This document shows, piece after piece, positions 24,323 through 39,076 of a stretch of 64,000 nt of DNA. Position numbers and translations under genes: made by a program. The stretch spans positions 186,001 to 250,000 of the forward strand of contig NZ_JAZHOB010000002.1 of assembly GCF_048751585.1 (NCBI RefSeq). Direction: 5' to 3'. Origin of the DNA: G025836975 sp048751585. Lineage in GTDB: Bacteria > Pseudomonadota > Gammaproteobacteria > Burkholderiales > Burkholderiaceae_B. The notes under the pieces were generated by a model. It did not search any database and was not told the origin of the DNA. It worked only from the letters and a program-made list of their open reading frames with translations. The stretch's first letter is position 1; each line of letters starts with the position of its first letter.

Positions 24323-25243
24323 ATGGCAACAAGAAAACCTAAAGGCCTGGGGCGCGGCCTGGATGCATTGCTGGGGGAAGATGCGCCGGCAATCAATAGC
24401 CTGGGCCGGGCCGATGCCGAAGACAAGCTGCCGTCCGTCCTGAAAGTCGACGCGTTGCGCGCCGGCAAGTACCAGCCGCGGACGCGCATGGATGAGGGTG
24501 CGCTGAATGAGCTTGCGGACTCCATCCGCACTCAGGGAATAATGCAGCCCATTCTGGTTCGTCCGCTGGATGGAAAGGATGCGGGCAAGTACGAGATTAT
24601 CGCGGGCGAAAGACGCTATCGCGCCGCCAAGCTGGCCGGCTTGAAGGAAGTCCCGGTATTGGTGCGCGAGGTGCCCGACGAAAACGCCGCGGTCATGGCG
24701 CTGATCGAAAACATCCAGCGGGAAGACTTGAATCCCCTGGAAGAGGCGCATGGCGTTCGACGGCTGCTGGATGAATTCGGACTGACGCATGAACAGGCCG
24801 CGCAGGCGATAGGCCGTTCGCGCTCGGCCACCAGCAACCTGCTGCGCCTGCTGAACCTGACGGGTCCCGTCCAGACCATGCTGCTGGCCGGAGACATCGA
24901 CATGGGTCATGCCCGTGCCTTGCTGGCAACGGATGCCGCCACGCAAATACTGCTGGCCAACGAAGTCATTGCCAAACGCCTGTCTGTGCGTGAAACCGAA
25001 AAGCTCATCGGCCGGACCCTGCGCGAAGCCGATGACAAGCAGCCCAGGTCGGCAGCAAAGTCGGTGGCTCAGTCAGGCGATGTGAAACGCCTCGAGGAAG
25101 CCTTGTCGGATCACCTGGGCACCAAGGTAAGCCTGAAAATCGGAGCAAAGAACAAGGGCCAGCTGCAGATAGATTTCCACGGATGGGAACACCTTAACTC
25201 TTTGCTTGAACGCCAAGGGCTTTCGGGTTTGATGGACGCCTAG
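24323..25243 (+). CDS. parB: Chromosome partitioning protein ParB
   Basis: The 306-residue CTP-dependent clamp loads at parS and spreads. It shows the basic N-terminus MATRKPKGLGRGLDALLGE that contacts ParA, the ParB/Srx nucleotide domain with YEIIAGERRYRAAKLAGL, the central helix-turn-helix THEQAAQAIGRSRSATSNLL, and a C-terminal dimerisation domain. Three candidate parS sites lie 3.5 kb upstream. It is 25 bp after parA. Confidence 0.97.
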   Translation: MATRKPKGLGRGLDALLGEDAPAINSLGRADAEDKLPSVLKVDALRAGKYQPRTRMDEGALNELADSIRTQGIMQPILVRPLDGKDAGKYEIIAGERRYRAAKLAGLKEVPVLVREVPDENAAVMALIENIQREDLNPLEEAHGVRRLLDEFGLTHEQAAQAIGRSRSATSNLLRLLNLTGPVQTMLLAGDIDMGHARALLATDAATQILLANEVIAKRLSVRETEKLIGRTLREADDKQPRSAAKSVAQSGDVKRLEEALSDHLGTKVSLKIGAKNKGQLQIDFHGWEHLNSLLERQGLSGLMDA

Positions 25244-25305
25244 TCCAGGGCTTGTACGGCTCCAAAACGCCGGACCGCGCTTACGCTGTCACGCGTTTTT
25301 CCAGT

Positions 25306-25334
25306 TTGACAAGTGCAGAAAAACCCTGCATAAT
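25306..25334 (+). promoter_or_regulatory. Promoter of the tRNA-Tyr/Gly/Thr-tufA unit
   Basis: TTGACA (25306-25311) and CATAAT (25329-25334) are separated by exactly 17 bp, close to the sigma-70 consensus. The expected start of transcription is about 10 bp before tRNA-Tyr. Confidence 0.75.
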
Positions 25335-25349
25335 TCGGAGTTCGCTTTT

Positions 25350-25436
25350 GGTGGGATGCCCGAGTGGTTAAAGGGGGCAGACTGTAAATCTGTTGACCTT
25401 GCGTCTACGTTGGTTCGAATCCAACTCCCACCACCA
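25350..25436 (+). tRNA. tRNA-Tyr (GTA)
   Basis: The acceptor stem GGTGGGA pairs with TCCCACC. The anticodon GTA is at 25384-25386 and the T-loop is GGTTCGAATCC. The length and large variable arm fit a class II tRNA-Tyr, and CCA is encoded. Confidence 0.97.
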
Positions 25437-25476
25437 GCATGCGGGTATCCAGGCCTTTGGGTGAAATGAATCTTTC

Positions 25477-25550
25477 GCGGGTGTAGCTCAATGGTAGAGC
25501 AACAGCCTTCCAAGCTGATGATGAGGGTTCGATTCCCTTCACCCGCTCCA
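25477..25550 (+). tRNA. tRNA-Gly (TCC)
   Basis: The acceptor GCGGGTG pairs with CACCCGC, the anticodon TCC is at 25509-25511, and the D-loop AGCTCAATGGTAGAGC and T-loop GGTTCGATTCC are standard. CCA is encoded. Confidence 0.97.
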
Positions 25551-25601
25551 GTAACGATTTTATGAATTCGCTGCGAACGCAGCGAAAGCAACAAGATAGT
25601 C

Positions 25602-25676
<75 letters not shown>

Positions 25677-25719
25677 AACATTTTTATTTATAGCTCAATT
25701 CCACAGTCAGGAGTCAGCC

Positions 25720-26913
<1,194 letters not shown>

Positions 26914-26926
26914 GTTCAAGTTGTAG

Positions 26927-26958
26927 GCGGACGAGCGCATGGCGCGCTCTTCCGCTTT
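26927..26958 (+). terminator. Terminator after tufA
   Basis: A two-part stem (GCGGA with TCCGC, GAGCGC with GCGCTC) ends in TTTT. It lies 14 bp after the tufA stop and separates tufA from tRNA-Trp. Confidence 0.65.
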
Positions 26959-27007
26959 TGCTGTACAAGGCGAAGCAGCCGTTGCCGGTGCATCGCGCTC
27001 AGGGTCT

Positions 27008-27083
27008 AGGGGTATAGCTCAATTGGCAGAGCGTCGGTCTCCAAAACCGAAGGTTGTAGGTTCGATTCCTACTGCCCCTGCCA
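27008..27083 (+). tRNA. tRNA-Trp (CCA)
   Basis: The acceptor AGGGGTA pairs with TGCCCCT (with a G-T pair), the anticodon CCA is at 27041-27043, and a 3' CCA is encoded. It directly precedes secE, the usual tuf-trnW-secE-nusG order. Confidence 0.97.
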
Positions 27084-27133
27084 CACAGTCAGTCTCATCG
27101 CAGCCGCACACACGTGGCGCCACATGCCGGAAT

Positions 27134-27514
27134 ATGTCGAATAGCAACGTAGAAACCGTTAGCAGTAGCACAGATCGCGTCAAGCTGGGTCTGGCGGTGC
27201 TTGTTATCGTGGCCGGTATCGTCGGCTACTCGATGCTCGAGAACCAGGCCACCATCGTTCGCGTTGGCGTATTCCTGGGCAGCCTGGTCGTTGCCGCCCT
27301 GGTTGCCTGGTTCAGTGAGCCCGGCCGCCGCACATTGAGCTTTGGCCGCGACTCCTATAATGAAGTCAAGCGTGTTGTCTGGCCGACGCGTAAAGAATCT
27401 ACGCAAATGACGGGCATCGTTTTCCTGTTCGTCGCGGCAATGGGACTCTTGCTGTGGGTCGTCGACAAAGGTCTGGAGTGGGTCATCTATGGCCTGCTGC
27501 TAGGCTGGAAATAA
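27134..27514 (+). CDS. secE: Preprotein translocase subunit SecE
   Basis: The 126-residue inner-membrane protein clamps SecY in the translocon. Three membrane segments are visible (about 17-35, 44-62 and 98-121), with the conserved cytosolic amphipathic region GRDSYNEVKRVVWPTRKEST before the last one, as in the long E. coli-type SecE. The start at 27134 is chosen because an earlier in-frame reading would run through tRNA-Trp. It precedes nusG by 9 bp. Confidence 0.96.
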   Translation: MSNSNVETVSSSTDRVKLGLAVLVIVAGIVGYSMLENQATIVRVGVFLGSLVVAALVAWFSEPGRRTLSFGRDSYNEVKRVVWPTRKESTQMTGIVFLFVAAMGLLLWVVDKGLEWVIYGLLLGWK

Positions 27515-27523
27515 AGGACACAC

Positions 27524-28057
27524 ATGAGCAAGCGTTGGTATGTTGTTCACGTTTATTCCGGAATGGAAAAAAGCGTGCATAAGGCGCTCGTAGAGCGTAT
27601 CGAACGCGAAGGGCTGGAATCCTCCTTTGGACGTATTCTGGTTCCTTCGGAAGAAGTCATCGAAGTAAAGGGCGGTAAAAAGTCCATTACTGAACGGCGC
27701 ATCTTCCCCGGTTACGTGTTGGTCGAGATGGATCTCACCGATGAAACCTGGCACTTGGTAAAGAACACGAACCGGGTTACCGGCTTCCTGGGTGGTTCAG
27801 GCAATCGCCCCGCTCCGATTTCCGATCGCGAAGTAGAGAAAATCCTTTCGCAGATGGAAGAGGGCGTCGAGAAGCCCAAGCCCAAGATCCTCTTCGAAGT
27901 GGGCGAAATGGTCCGCGTCAAGGAAGGTCCTTTTGCCGACTTCAACGGCAATGTCGAAGACGTAAACTACGAGAAAAGCAAGGTGCGGGTATCGGTCACG
28001 ATTTTTGGCCGCGCCACACCGGTGGAACTCGATTTTGGTCAGGTCGAAAAAACCTGA
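27524..28057 (+). CDS. nusG: Transcription termination/antitermination factor NusG
   Basis: The 177-residue protein binds RNA polymerase through its N-terminal NGN domain (WYVVHVYSGMEKSVHKALVE) and contacts Rho or S10 through the C-terminal KOW domain (VGEMVRVKEGPFADFNG). Length is typical. It is co-transcribed with secE. Confidence 0.98.
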   Translation: MSKRWYVVHVYSGMEKSVHKALVERIEREGLESSFGRILVPSEEVIEVKGGKKSITERRIFPGYVLVEMDLTDETWHLVKNTNRVTGFLGGSGNRPAPISDREVEKILSQMEEGVEKPKPKILFEVGEMVRVKEGPFADFNGNVEDVNYEKSKVRVSVTIFGRATPVELDFGQVEKT

Positions 28058-28124
28058 ATTTTCAACCCCGGGGAGCCGGATCGGTCTAGTGCCGGACGGC
28101 GTTTGAACCCGCAAGGAGCAAAGC

Positions 28125-28556
28125 ATGGCGAAGAAAATCGTCGGCTTTATCAAGCTGCAAGTACCAGCTGGTAAGGCTAATCCCTCACCCCCCATTGGTC
28201 CGGCGCTGGGTCAGCGCGGTCTGAACATCATGGAATTCTGCAAGGCGTTCAACGCCAAGACGCAGGGCCTGGAGCCCGGTCTGCCGATTCCCGTTGTCAT
28301 CACCGCCTACGCAGACAAGAGCTTCACCTTCATCATGAAGACGCCGCCTGCCACCGTCCTGATCAAAAAGGCCAGCGGTGTGCAAAAAGGCTCGGCTCGT
28401 CCGAATCTCGACAAGGTTGGCACGCTGACTCGCGCTCAGGCCGAAGAAATCGCCAAGACCAAGTCGCCCGACCTGACGGCGGCCGACCTGGACGCAGCCG
28501 TTCGCACGGTTGCCGGCAGCGCCCGCAGCATGGGCATCACGGTTGAAGGGGTGTAA
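28125..28556 (+). CDS. rplK: 50S ribosomal protein L11
   Basis: The 143-residue L11 binds 23S rRNA at the GTPase-associated centre. It has the N-terminal signature KLQVPAGKANPSPPIGPALG and the C-terminal KTKSPDLTAADLDAAVRTVA. It begins the rplK-rplA pair, 67 bp after nusG. That leader is the place where L1 represses the pair in E. coli. Confidence 0.98.
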   Translation: MAKKIVGFIKLQVPAGKANPSPPIGPALGQRGLNIMEFCKAFNAKTQGLEPGLPIPVVITAYADKSFTFIMKTPPATVLIKKASGVQKGSARPNLDKVGTLTRAQAEEIAKTKSPDLTAADLDAAVRTVAGSARSMGITVEGV

Positions 28557-28558
28557 GC

Positions 28559-29254
28559 ATGGCCAAGTTGAGCAAACGCGCGGCCGCTATTGCCGCCAAG
28601 ATCGATAGCAACAAGTTCTACCCCGTCTCCGAAGCCCTGGCTTTGGTCAAGGAAACGGCTACCGCCAAGTTCGATGAGTCCATCGACGTGGCAGTGCAAT
28701 TGGGCATCGATCCCAAGAAATCCGACCAGCTCGTACGCGGCTCGGTCGTGTTGCCCGCCGGTACCGGCAAATCGGTTCGCGTCGCTGTTTTCGCCCAAGG
28801 CGAAAAAGCGGAAGCCGCCAAGGCGGCGGGCGCCGACATCGTCGGCATGGAAGATCTGGCTGAAACCATCAAGGGCGGTCAAATCGATTTCGACATCCTG
28901 ATCGCTTCGCCCGACACGATGCGTATCGTCGGCGCGCTGGGCCAGATTCTTGGTCCCCGCGGCCTGATGCCCAACCCCAAGGTCGGCACGGTTACTCCCG
29001 ACGTCGCCACCGCCGTCAAGAACGCCAAGGCCGGTCAGGTCCAGTACCGCACCGACAAGGCGGGGATCATTCACGCCACCATCGGTCGTGCTTCGTTCGG
29101 CGTCGAACAACTGCAAACCAACCTGGCCGCGCTGGTCGACGCGCTGAACAAAGCCCGTCCTACCGCTGCCAAGGGTGTGTACCTGCGCAAGCTGGCCGTT
29201 TCGTCCACGATGGGCGGCGGTGCGCGCGTAGAAATAGCTTCCCTGACGGCTTAA
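28559..29254 (+). CDS. rplA: 50S ribosomal protein L1
   Basis: The 231-residue L1 forms the L1 stalk and, in E. coli, represses its own operon. The pattern FDESIDVAVQLGIDPKKSDQ and the GPRGLMPNPKVGTVT motif are diagnostic. It starts 2 bp after the rplK stop, so translation is coupled. Confidence 0.98.
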   Translation: MAKLSKRAAAIAAKIDSNKFYPVSEALALVKETATAKFDESIDVAVQLGIDPKKSDQLVRGSVVLPAGTGKSVRVAVFAQGEKAEAAKAAGADIVGMEDLAETIKGGQIDFDILIASPDTMRIVGALGQILGPRGLMPNPKVGTVTPDVATAVKNAKAGQVQYRTDKAGIIHATIGRASFGVEQLQTNLAALVDALNKARPTAAKGVYLRKLAVSSTMGGGARVEIASLTA

Positions 29255-29512
29255 TAAAGCCCTCGGGAAAAAAGAACTTTGGGCTGTGCCTGGAAATTCC
29301 AGGCATTGCTGTCAAAGACCGCTGGAGCCCTGCCGCGATTCGCATTCGTGCAAGCGTTGCAGAGCTTAATTCCGGACTGCTTGCAGTTTGGTTCCAGCGC
29401 AGACGGCGTCCCATGGAAGAATTCTTGTTTCACTGAAGAACTCGACCAGGTGCGCCGCATTCGGTTGATGCAAGAGACCCTCTCTTGTGTCTTTTGATGG
29501 AGTGTTCAAACC
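29255..29512 (+). promoter_or_regulatory. rplJ leader (candidate L10 autoregulation site)
   Basis: This 258-bp spacer precedes rplJ, where proteobacteria have the L10-binding leader that represses rplJL translation. A strong hairpin with a 9-bp stem (TGCCTGGAA / TTCCAGGCA, one-base centre) lies at 29287-29305, and several other inverted repeats follow. The role is by position, not by structural match. Confidence 0.5.
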
Positions 29513-30037
29513 GTGAGTCTCAATCGTAAAGAGAAAGCGGTAGTCATCGAAGAAGTCTCGGCGGAAGTCGCCAAGGCCCAATCGATCATTATCGCCGAGT
29601 ACCGTGGTCTGGACGTCGCCTCTGTTACCGTATTGCGCAAAACTGCGCGTGAGTCGGGTGTGTATCTGCGTGTTCTCAAAAACACGCTGGTTCGCCGTGC
29701 TGTTGCAGGAACTCCCTACGAGGAGCTCTCCGCTCAGCTAACCGGTCCGCTGATCTATGGGATCAGCGCCGATCCGGTTTCGGCGGCAAAAGTACTTGCC
29801 GGTTTCGCAAAGACCAACGAAAAGCTGGTTATCAAAGGCGGGGCATTGCCCAACAGCCTTTTGACCCAGGATGGTGTGAAGGCCTTGGCCACCATGCCTT
29901 CCCGCGATGAGTTGCTTTCGAAACTTATGGGTACGATGCAAGCACCCGTCACGCAATTTGTGCGTACGCTCAACGAAGTTCCGACCAAATTCGCACGTGG
30001 CCTCGCGGCCGTGCGCGATCAAAAGGCCGCTGCGTAA
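29513..30037 (+). CDS. rplJ: 50S ribosomal protein L10
   Basis: The 174-residue L10 anchors L7/L12 dimers at the stalk base. It starts with GTG (SLNRKEKAVVIEEV follows) with GGAG upstream. IIAEYRGL and the VLKNTLVRRA segment are family signatures. It is followed 72 bp later by rplL. Confidence 0.98.
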   Translation: MSLNRKEKAVVIEEVSAEVAKAQSIIIAEYRGLDVASVTVLRKTARESGVYLRVLKNTLVRRAVAGTPYEELSAQLTGPLIYGISADPVSAAKVLAGFAKTNEKLVIKGGALPNSLLTQDGVKALATMPSRDELLSKLMGTMQAPVTQFVRTLNEVPTKFARGLAAVRDQKAAA

Positions 30038-30109
30038 GCAGTCCTTTCGGATTTCGTCGAACCGAGCGACAACCAACCCTGGCATTTATCAATATTTGGA
30101 GTTCTTAAA

Positions 30110-30490
30110 ATGGCATTAAGCAAAGCTGAAATCCTTGACGCTATCGCTAGCATGACCGTGCTCGAATTGTCCGAGCTGATCAAGGAAATGGAAGAAAAAT
30201 TTGGCGTGTCGGCTGCTGCCGCCGCCGTGGCTGTGGCTGCTCCCGCCGCTGGCGGCGCTGCCGCCGCTGCTGAAGAGCAAACCGAGTTCACCGTTGTATT
30301 GGCTGAAGTCGGCGCTAACAAAGTCAGCGTCATCAAAGCCGTGCGTGAAATCACCGGCCTGGGCTTGAAAGAAGCCAAGGATCTGGTTGACGGCGCACCG
30401 AAGCCCGTCAAGGAAGGCCTGGCCAAAGCCGACGCCGAAGCTGCACAGAAGAAGCTTGAAGAAGCTGGCGCAAAAGTCGAACTCAAGTAA
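30110..30490 (+). CDS. rplL: 50S ribosomal protein L7/L12
   Basis: The 126-residue acidic stalk protein recruits translational GTPases. It has the N-terminal dimerisation helices (LSKAEILDAIASMTVLELSE), an Ala-rich hinge, and the C-terminal domain motif VREITGLGLKEAKDLVD. The codon use is strongly biased, fitting high expression. An attenuator-like hairpin follows before rpoB. Confidence 0.98.
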   Translation: MALSKAEILDAIASMTVLELSELIKEMEEKFGVSAAAAAVAVAAPAAGGAAAAAEEQTEFTVVLAEVGANKVSVIKAVREITGLGLKEAKDLVDGAPKPVKEGLAKADAEAAQKKLEEAGAKVELK

Positions 30491-30504
30491 GACTTTTTAC
30501 GCTT

Positions 30505-30537
30505 GCCCGGGATGGTTTAGGCCCTCCCGGGCTTTTG
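30505..30537 (+). terminator. Attenuator between rplL and rpoB
   Basis: The 8-bp stem GCCCGGGA / TCCCGGGC with a 12-nt loop is followed by TTTT. In E. coli a partial terminator here lowers rpoBC relative to rplJL, and this one is placed the same way. Confidence 0.65.
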
Positions 30538-30542
30538 CGTTT

Positions 30543-30594
30543 CCAGAAAACTTGCGATTCCGTTCCGGTTTTTTATCCGAGTCGGGTTTTCTGG
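30543..30594 (+). promoter_or_regulatory. Long-range stem in rpoB leader, candidate RNase III site
   Basis: CCAGAAAAC (30543-30551) pairs perfectly with GTTTTCTGG (30586-30594) around a 34-nt inner part. E. coli has an RNase III cleavage site in the rplL-rpoB spacer. The assignment rests on position and the long stem only. Confidence 0.4.
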
Positions 30595-30650
30595 AGTCGT
30601 AAACCAGGGCCGTGGTTGACGGCCCATGTAACCCTCGAGTCGGAGTGCTC

Positions 30651-33600
30651 ATGCCTTATTCGTACACCGAAAAAAAGCGCATACGCAAGAGCTTCGCCAA
30701 GCGTGAAGACGTCCAGGACGTCCCTTACCTTTTGGCGACTCAACTGCAATCATTTAAAACATTTTTGCAGGCGGATACTACACCTTCCAAACGCAAAGAT
30801 GAAGGCCTGCAAGCGGCTTTCAGTTCAATATTTCCTATCGTAAGCCATAATCAGATGGCGCGCCTGGAGTTCGTCAGCTATGTGCTGGGCGAACCCGTAT
30901 TCGATGTCAAAGAATGCCAGCTGCGCGGCCTTACCTATGCTTCTCCGCTGCGTGCCAAGGTGCGCCTGGTCCTGATGGATCGCGAAGTCAGCAAACCGAC
31001 AGTCAAGGAAGTGAAAGAGCAGGAAGTATACATGGGCGAAATTCCGCTCATGACCAATACCGGCTCTTTCGTCATCAACGGTACCGAGCGCGTCATCGTG
31101 TCGCAGCTGCACCGTTCGCCCGGCGTATTTTTCGAGCATGATCGCGGTAAAACGCACAGCTCGGGCAAGTTGCTGTTCTCCGCGCGCGTGATTCCCTACC
31201 GTGGCTCATGGCTCGACTTCGAATTCGACCCCAAGGACGTTCTGTTCTTCCGTGTCGACCGTCGTCGCAAGATGCCTGTGACCATTCTGCTGAAAGCCAT
31301 CGGCATGACGCCGGAAGCCATCCTTGCCCACTTCTCCGATTTCGACAACTTCGAAATCCACAACGAAGGCGGGATGCTGGAGTTCGTTGCCGAGCGCTGG
31401 AAAGGCGAGGTCGCTCACTTTGACATCACCGACCGCTCCGGCAAGGTCATCGTCGAAAAAGACAAGCGCATCAATGCCAAGCATTTGCGCGACCTGGAGG
31501 CCGCCAAGGTCGAGCTTGTGTCGGTGCCCGAGGACTTCCTGCTGGGCCGCGTGCTGGCCACTGGCGTGGTCAATCCGGAAACCGGCGAAGTCATCGCCAA
31601 TGCCAACGACGAGATCACCGAAACCACGTTGGCCGACCTGCGCGCCGCCAACATCCGCAATATCCAGACCCTGTACATCAACGATCTGGATCGCGGCGGC
31701 TATATTTCGCAAACGTTGCGCACCGATGAAACCGCCGATCAGATGGCGGCTCGCGTTGCCATCTATCGCATGATGCGTCCCGGCGAGCCTCCCACCGAGG
31801 ACGCCGTCGAAGCCCTGTTCCAGCGCCTGTTCTACAGCGAAGAAGCATACGACCTGTCGCGCGTGGGCCGCATGAAGGTCAACAGCCGCTTGGGCCGTGG
31901 TGAAGACATCACCGGTCCCATGACGCTGACCAACGAAGACATCCTGGAAACGATCAAGGTCCTGGTCGAGCTGCGCAACGGACGCGGCCAGATCGACGAT
32001 ATCGATCACCTGGGCAATCGTCGCGTGCGTTGTGTGGGCGAACTGGCCGAAAACCAGTTCCGCGCCGGTTTGGTGCGCGTCGAGCGCGCGGTCAAGGAAC
32101 GCCTGGGCCAGGCCGAGACCGAGAACCTGATGCCGCATGACCTGATCAACTCCAAGCCAATTTCGGCCGCCATCAAGGAGTTCTTCGGTTCCAGCCAGTT
32201 GTCGCAGTTCATGGACCAAACCAACCCGCTGTCGGAAATCACGCACAAGCGTCGCGTTTCGGCCTTGGGCCCTGGCGGTCTGACCCGCGAACGCGCGGGC
32301 TTCGAAGTGCGCGACGTGCATCCTACGCACTACGGCCGTGTATGCCCCATCGAAACGCCGGAAGGCCCGAACATCGGCCTGATCAATTCGATGGCGCTAT
32401 ACGCGCGCCTGAACGAATACGGCTTCCTGGAAACGCCGTATCGCAAGATCATCGACGGCAAGGTCAGCGAACAGATCGACTATCTGTCCGCCATCGAGGA
32501 AAGCAACTACGTCATCGCCCAGGCCAACGCCGAGCTTGACGAAGCAGGCCGATTCGTGGACGACCTGGTGGCTTGCCGCCAAGCTGGCGAAACCATGCTT
32601 ACCGCGCCGTCCAACGTGCACTACATGGACGTGGCGCCTTCGCAGATCGTCTCCGTGGCCGCCTCGCTCATTCCCTTCCTTGAGCACGACGACGCGAACC
32701 GGGCATTGATGGGCGCCAACATGCAGCGCCAGGCCGTGCCTTGCCTGCGTCCCGAGAAACCTCTGGTCGGCACCGGTATCGAGCGCACCGTTGCGGTCGA
32801 CTCGGGCACCACCGTGCAAGCCATACGCGGCGGCATCGTGGATCACGTCGACGCCGAGCGCGTGGTTATCCGTGTGAACGACGACGAGAACGTCGCCGGC
32901 GAAGTGGGCGTTGATATCTACAACCTCATCAAGTACACCCGTTCCAACCAGAACACCAACATCAACCAGCGTCCCATCGTCAAGCGCGGCGATCAGGTCG
33001 CCCGCGGCGATGTCCTGGCCGATGGCGCATCGACCGATCTGGGCGAACTCGCCCTGGGTCAGAACATGCTCATCGCGTTCATGCCCTGGAACGGCTACAA
33101 CTTCGAAGACTCCATCCTGATCTCGGAAAAGATCGTGGCCGACGATCGCTACACGTCGGTCCACATCGAAGAGCTCACCGTCGTCGCCCGCGACACCAAG
33201 CTGGGTGCGGAAGAAATCACGCGCGACATCAGCAATCTGGCGGAAACGCAGCTGAATCGCCTGGATGATTCCGGCATCGTTTATATCGGCGCCGAAGTGC
33301 GCGCCGACGACGTGCTGGTCGGCAAGGTAACGCCCAAGGGCGAAACCCAGCTGACTCCGGAAGAAAAACTGCTGCGCGCAATTTTCGGCGAGAAAGCCTC
33401 CGATGTTAAGGACACCTCGCTGCGCGTGCCTTCGGGCATGATCGGCACGGTCATCGATGTTCAGGTGTTTACGCGTGAAGGCATCGAACGCGACAAGCGC
33501 GCGCAGTCCATCATCGACGACGAGTTGCGCCGCTATCGCCAGGACCTGAACGACCAGTTGCGCATCGTTGAAGACGATACCTTCGATCGTATCGGCAAGT

Positions 33601-34762
33601 TCCTGGTCGGCAAGACCGTCAACGGCGGCCCGCGCAAGCTGGCCAAGGGCACGGCCCTGACCAAGGACTACCTGGTCGATCTGGATCGCTGGCAGTGGTT
33701 CGACATCCGCTTGTCCGACGAAGCGCATGCCCTGGTGCTGGAACAAGCCAAGGAATCGCTCGAACAGAAGCGCCATCAGTTCGACCTGGCCTTCGAAGAG
33801 AAGCGCAAGAAGCTTACGCAGGGCGATGAGCTGCCTCCGGGCGTGCTCAAGATGATCAAGGTCTACCTGGCCGTCAAGCGCCGCCTGCAGCCTGGCGACA
33901 AGATGGCCGGCCGTCACGGAAACAAGGGTGTCGTTTCCCGCATCACCCCGGTCGAAGACATGCCGCACATGGCCGACGGCACGCCCGCCGACATCGTGCT
34001 GAACCCCTTGGGTGTTCCTTCCCGGATGAACGTCGGGCAGGTGCTCGAAGTCCATTTGGGCTGGGCGGCCAAGGGCGTCGGTCACCGCATCGCCGATATG
34101 CTCGATGACGAGAAAGCCGTTCAGGTCAAGAACCTGCGCAGCTATCTGGAAAAGGTCTACAACAGCACCGGCGCCGGCGCCCGTATCAGCGAACTGACCG
34201 ATGACGAAATCATCGAATTGGCCCGCAACCTGAAAAACGGCGTGCCTTTGGCGACACCGGTCTTCGACGGCGCGACCGAAGAGGAAATCACCAAGATGCT
34301 CGAGCTGGCCTATCCGGACGACATCGCGGAGAACCTGAAGCTGACTTCGACGCGTACGCAAGCCTGGCTGTTCGACGGCCGCACGGGCGAACAATTCGAA
34401 CGCCCGGTCACCATCGGCTACATGCACTACCTGAAGCTGCATCACCTGGTGGACGACAAGATGCATGCCCGTTCGACCGGACCCTACTCGCTGGTCACTC
34501 AGCAGCCTCTGGGCGGCAAGGCGCAGTTCGGCGGTCAACGCTTCGGCGAAATGGAAGTCTGGGCCCTGGAAGCCTACGGCGCGTCGTACACGCTGCAAGA
34601 GATGCTTACCGTCAAGTCCGACGACATCTCCGGCCGCACCAAAGTGTACGAGAACATCGTCAAGGGCGACCACGTCATCGACGCCGGTATGCCAGAGTCG
34701 TTCAATGTTCTGGTCAAAGAAATTAGATCCTTGTCCCTGGACATGGATTTGGAGCGTAAATA

Positions 34763-34763
<1 letters not shown>
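30651..34763 (+). CDS. rpoB: RNA polymerase subunit beta
   Basis: The 1,370-residue catalytic beta subunit starts MPYSYTEKKRIRKSFAKRED; an in-frame GTG 13 codons upstream is rejected because PYSYTEKKRIRK is the conserved start. The rifampicin region SSQLSQFMDQTNPLSEITHK has the usual Asp, His (in THKRR) and, following it, Ser (SALGPGG), so no resistance substitution is visible. The C-terminal motifs KMAGRHGNKG and GGKAQFGGQRFGEMEVWALE are present. Its stop overlaps the rpoC start (TAATG). Confidence 0.99.
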
Positions 34764-39007
<4,244 letters not shown>

Positions 39008-39024
39008 GCACGCAGTTCCGCAGT

Positions 39025-39060
39025 ACAAAAAACGCCAGGCTTTATGCCTGGCGTTTTTTG
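39025..39060. terminator. Bidirectional terminator after rpoC
   Basis: A 10-bp perfect stem (AACGCCAGGC / GCCTGGCGTT) with a TTTAT loop is flanked by A and T tracts, so it can stop both rpoC and the convergent kinase gene. Confidence 0.9.
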
Positions 39061-39076
39061 TTGCCCCTTGTCCCTC

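Noticed and set aside
29279..29497. A 72-codon frame within the rplJ leader
   Set aside because: It lies in the structured leader, has unlikely composition, and no ribosome site is visible.
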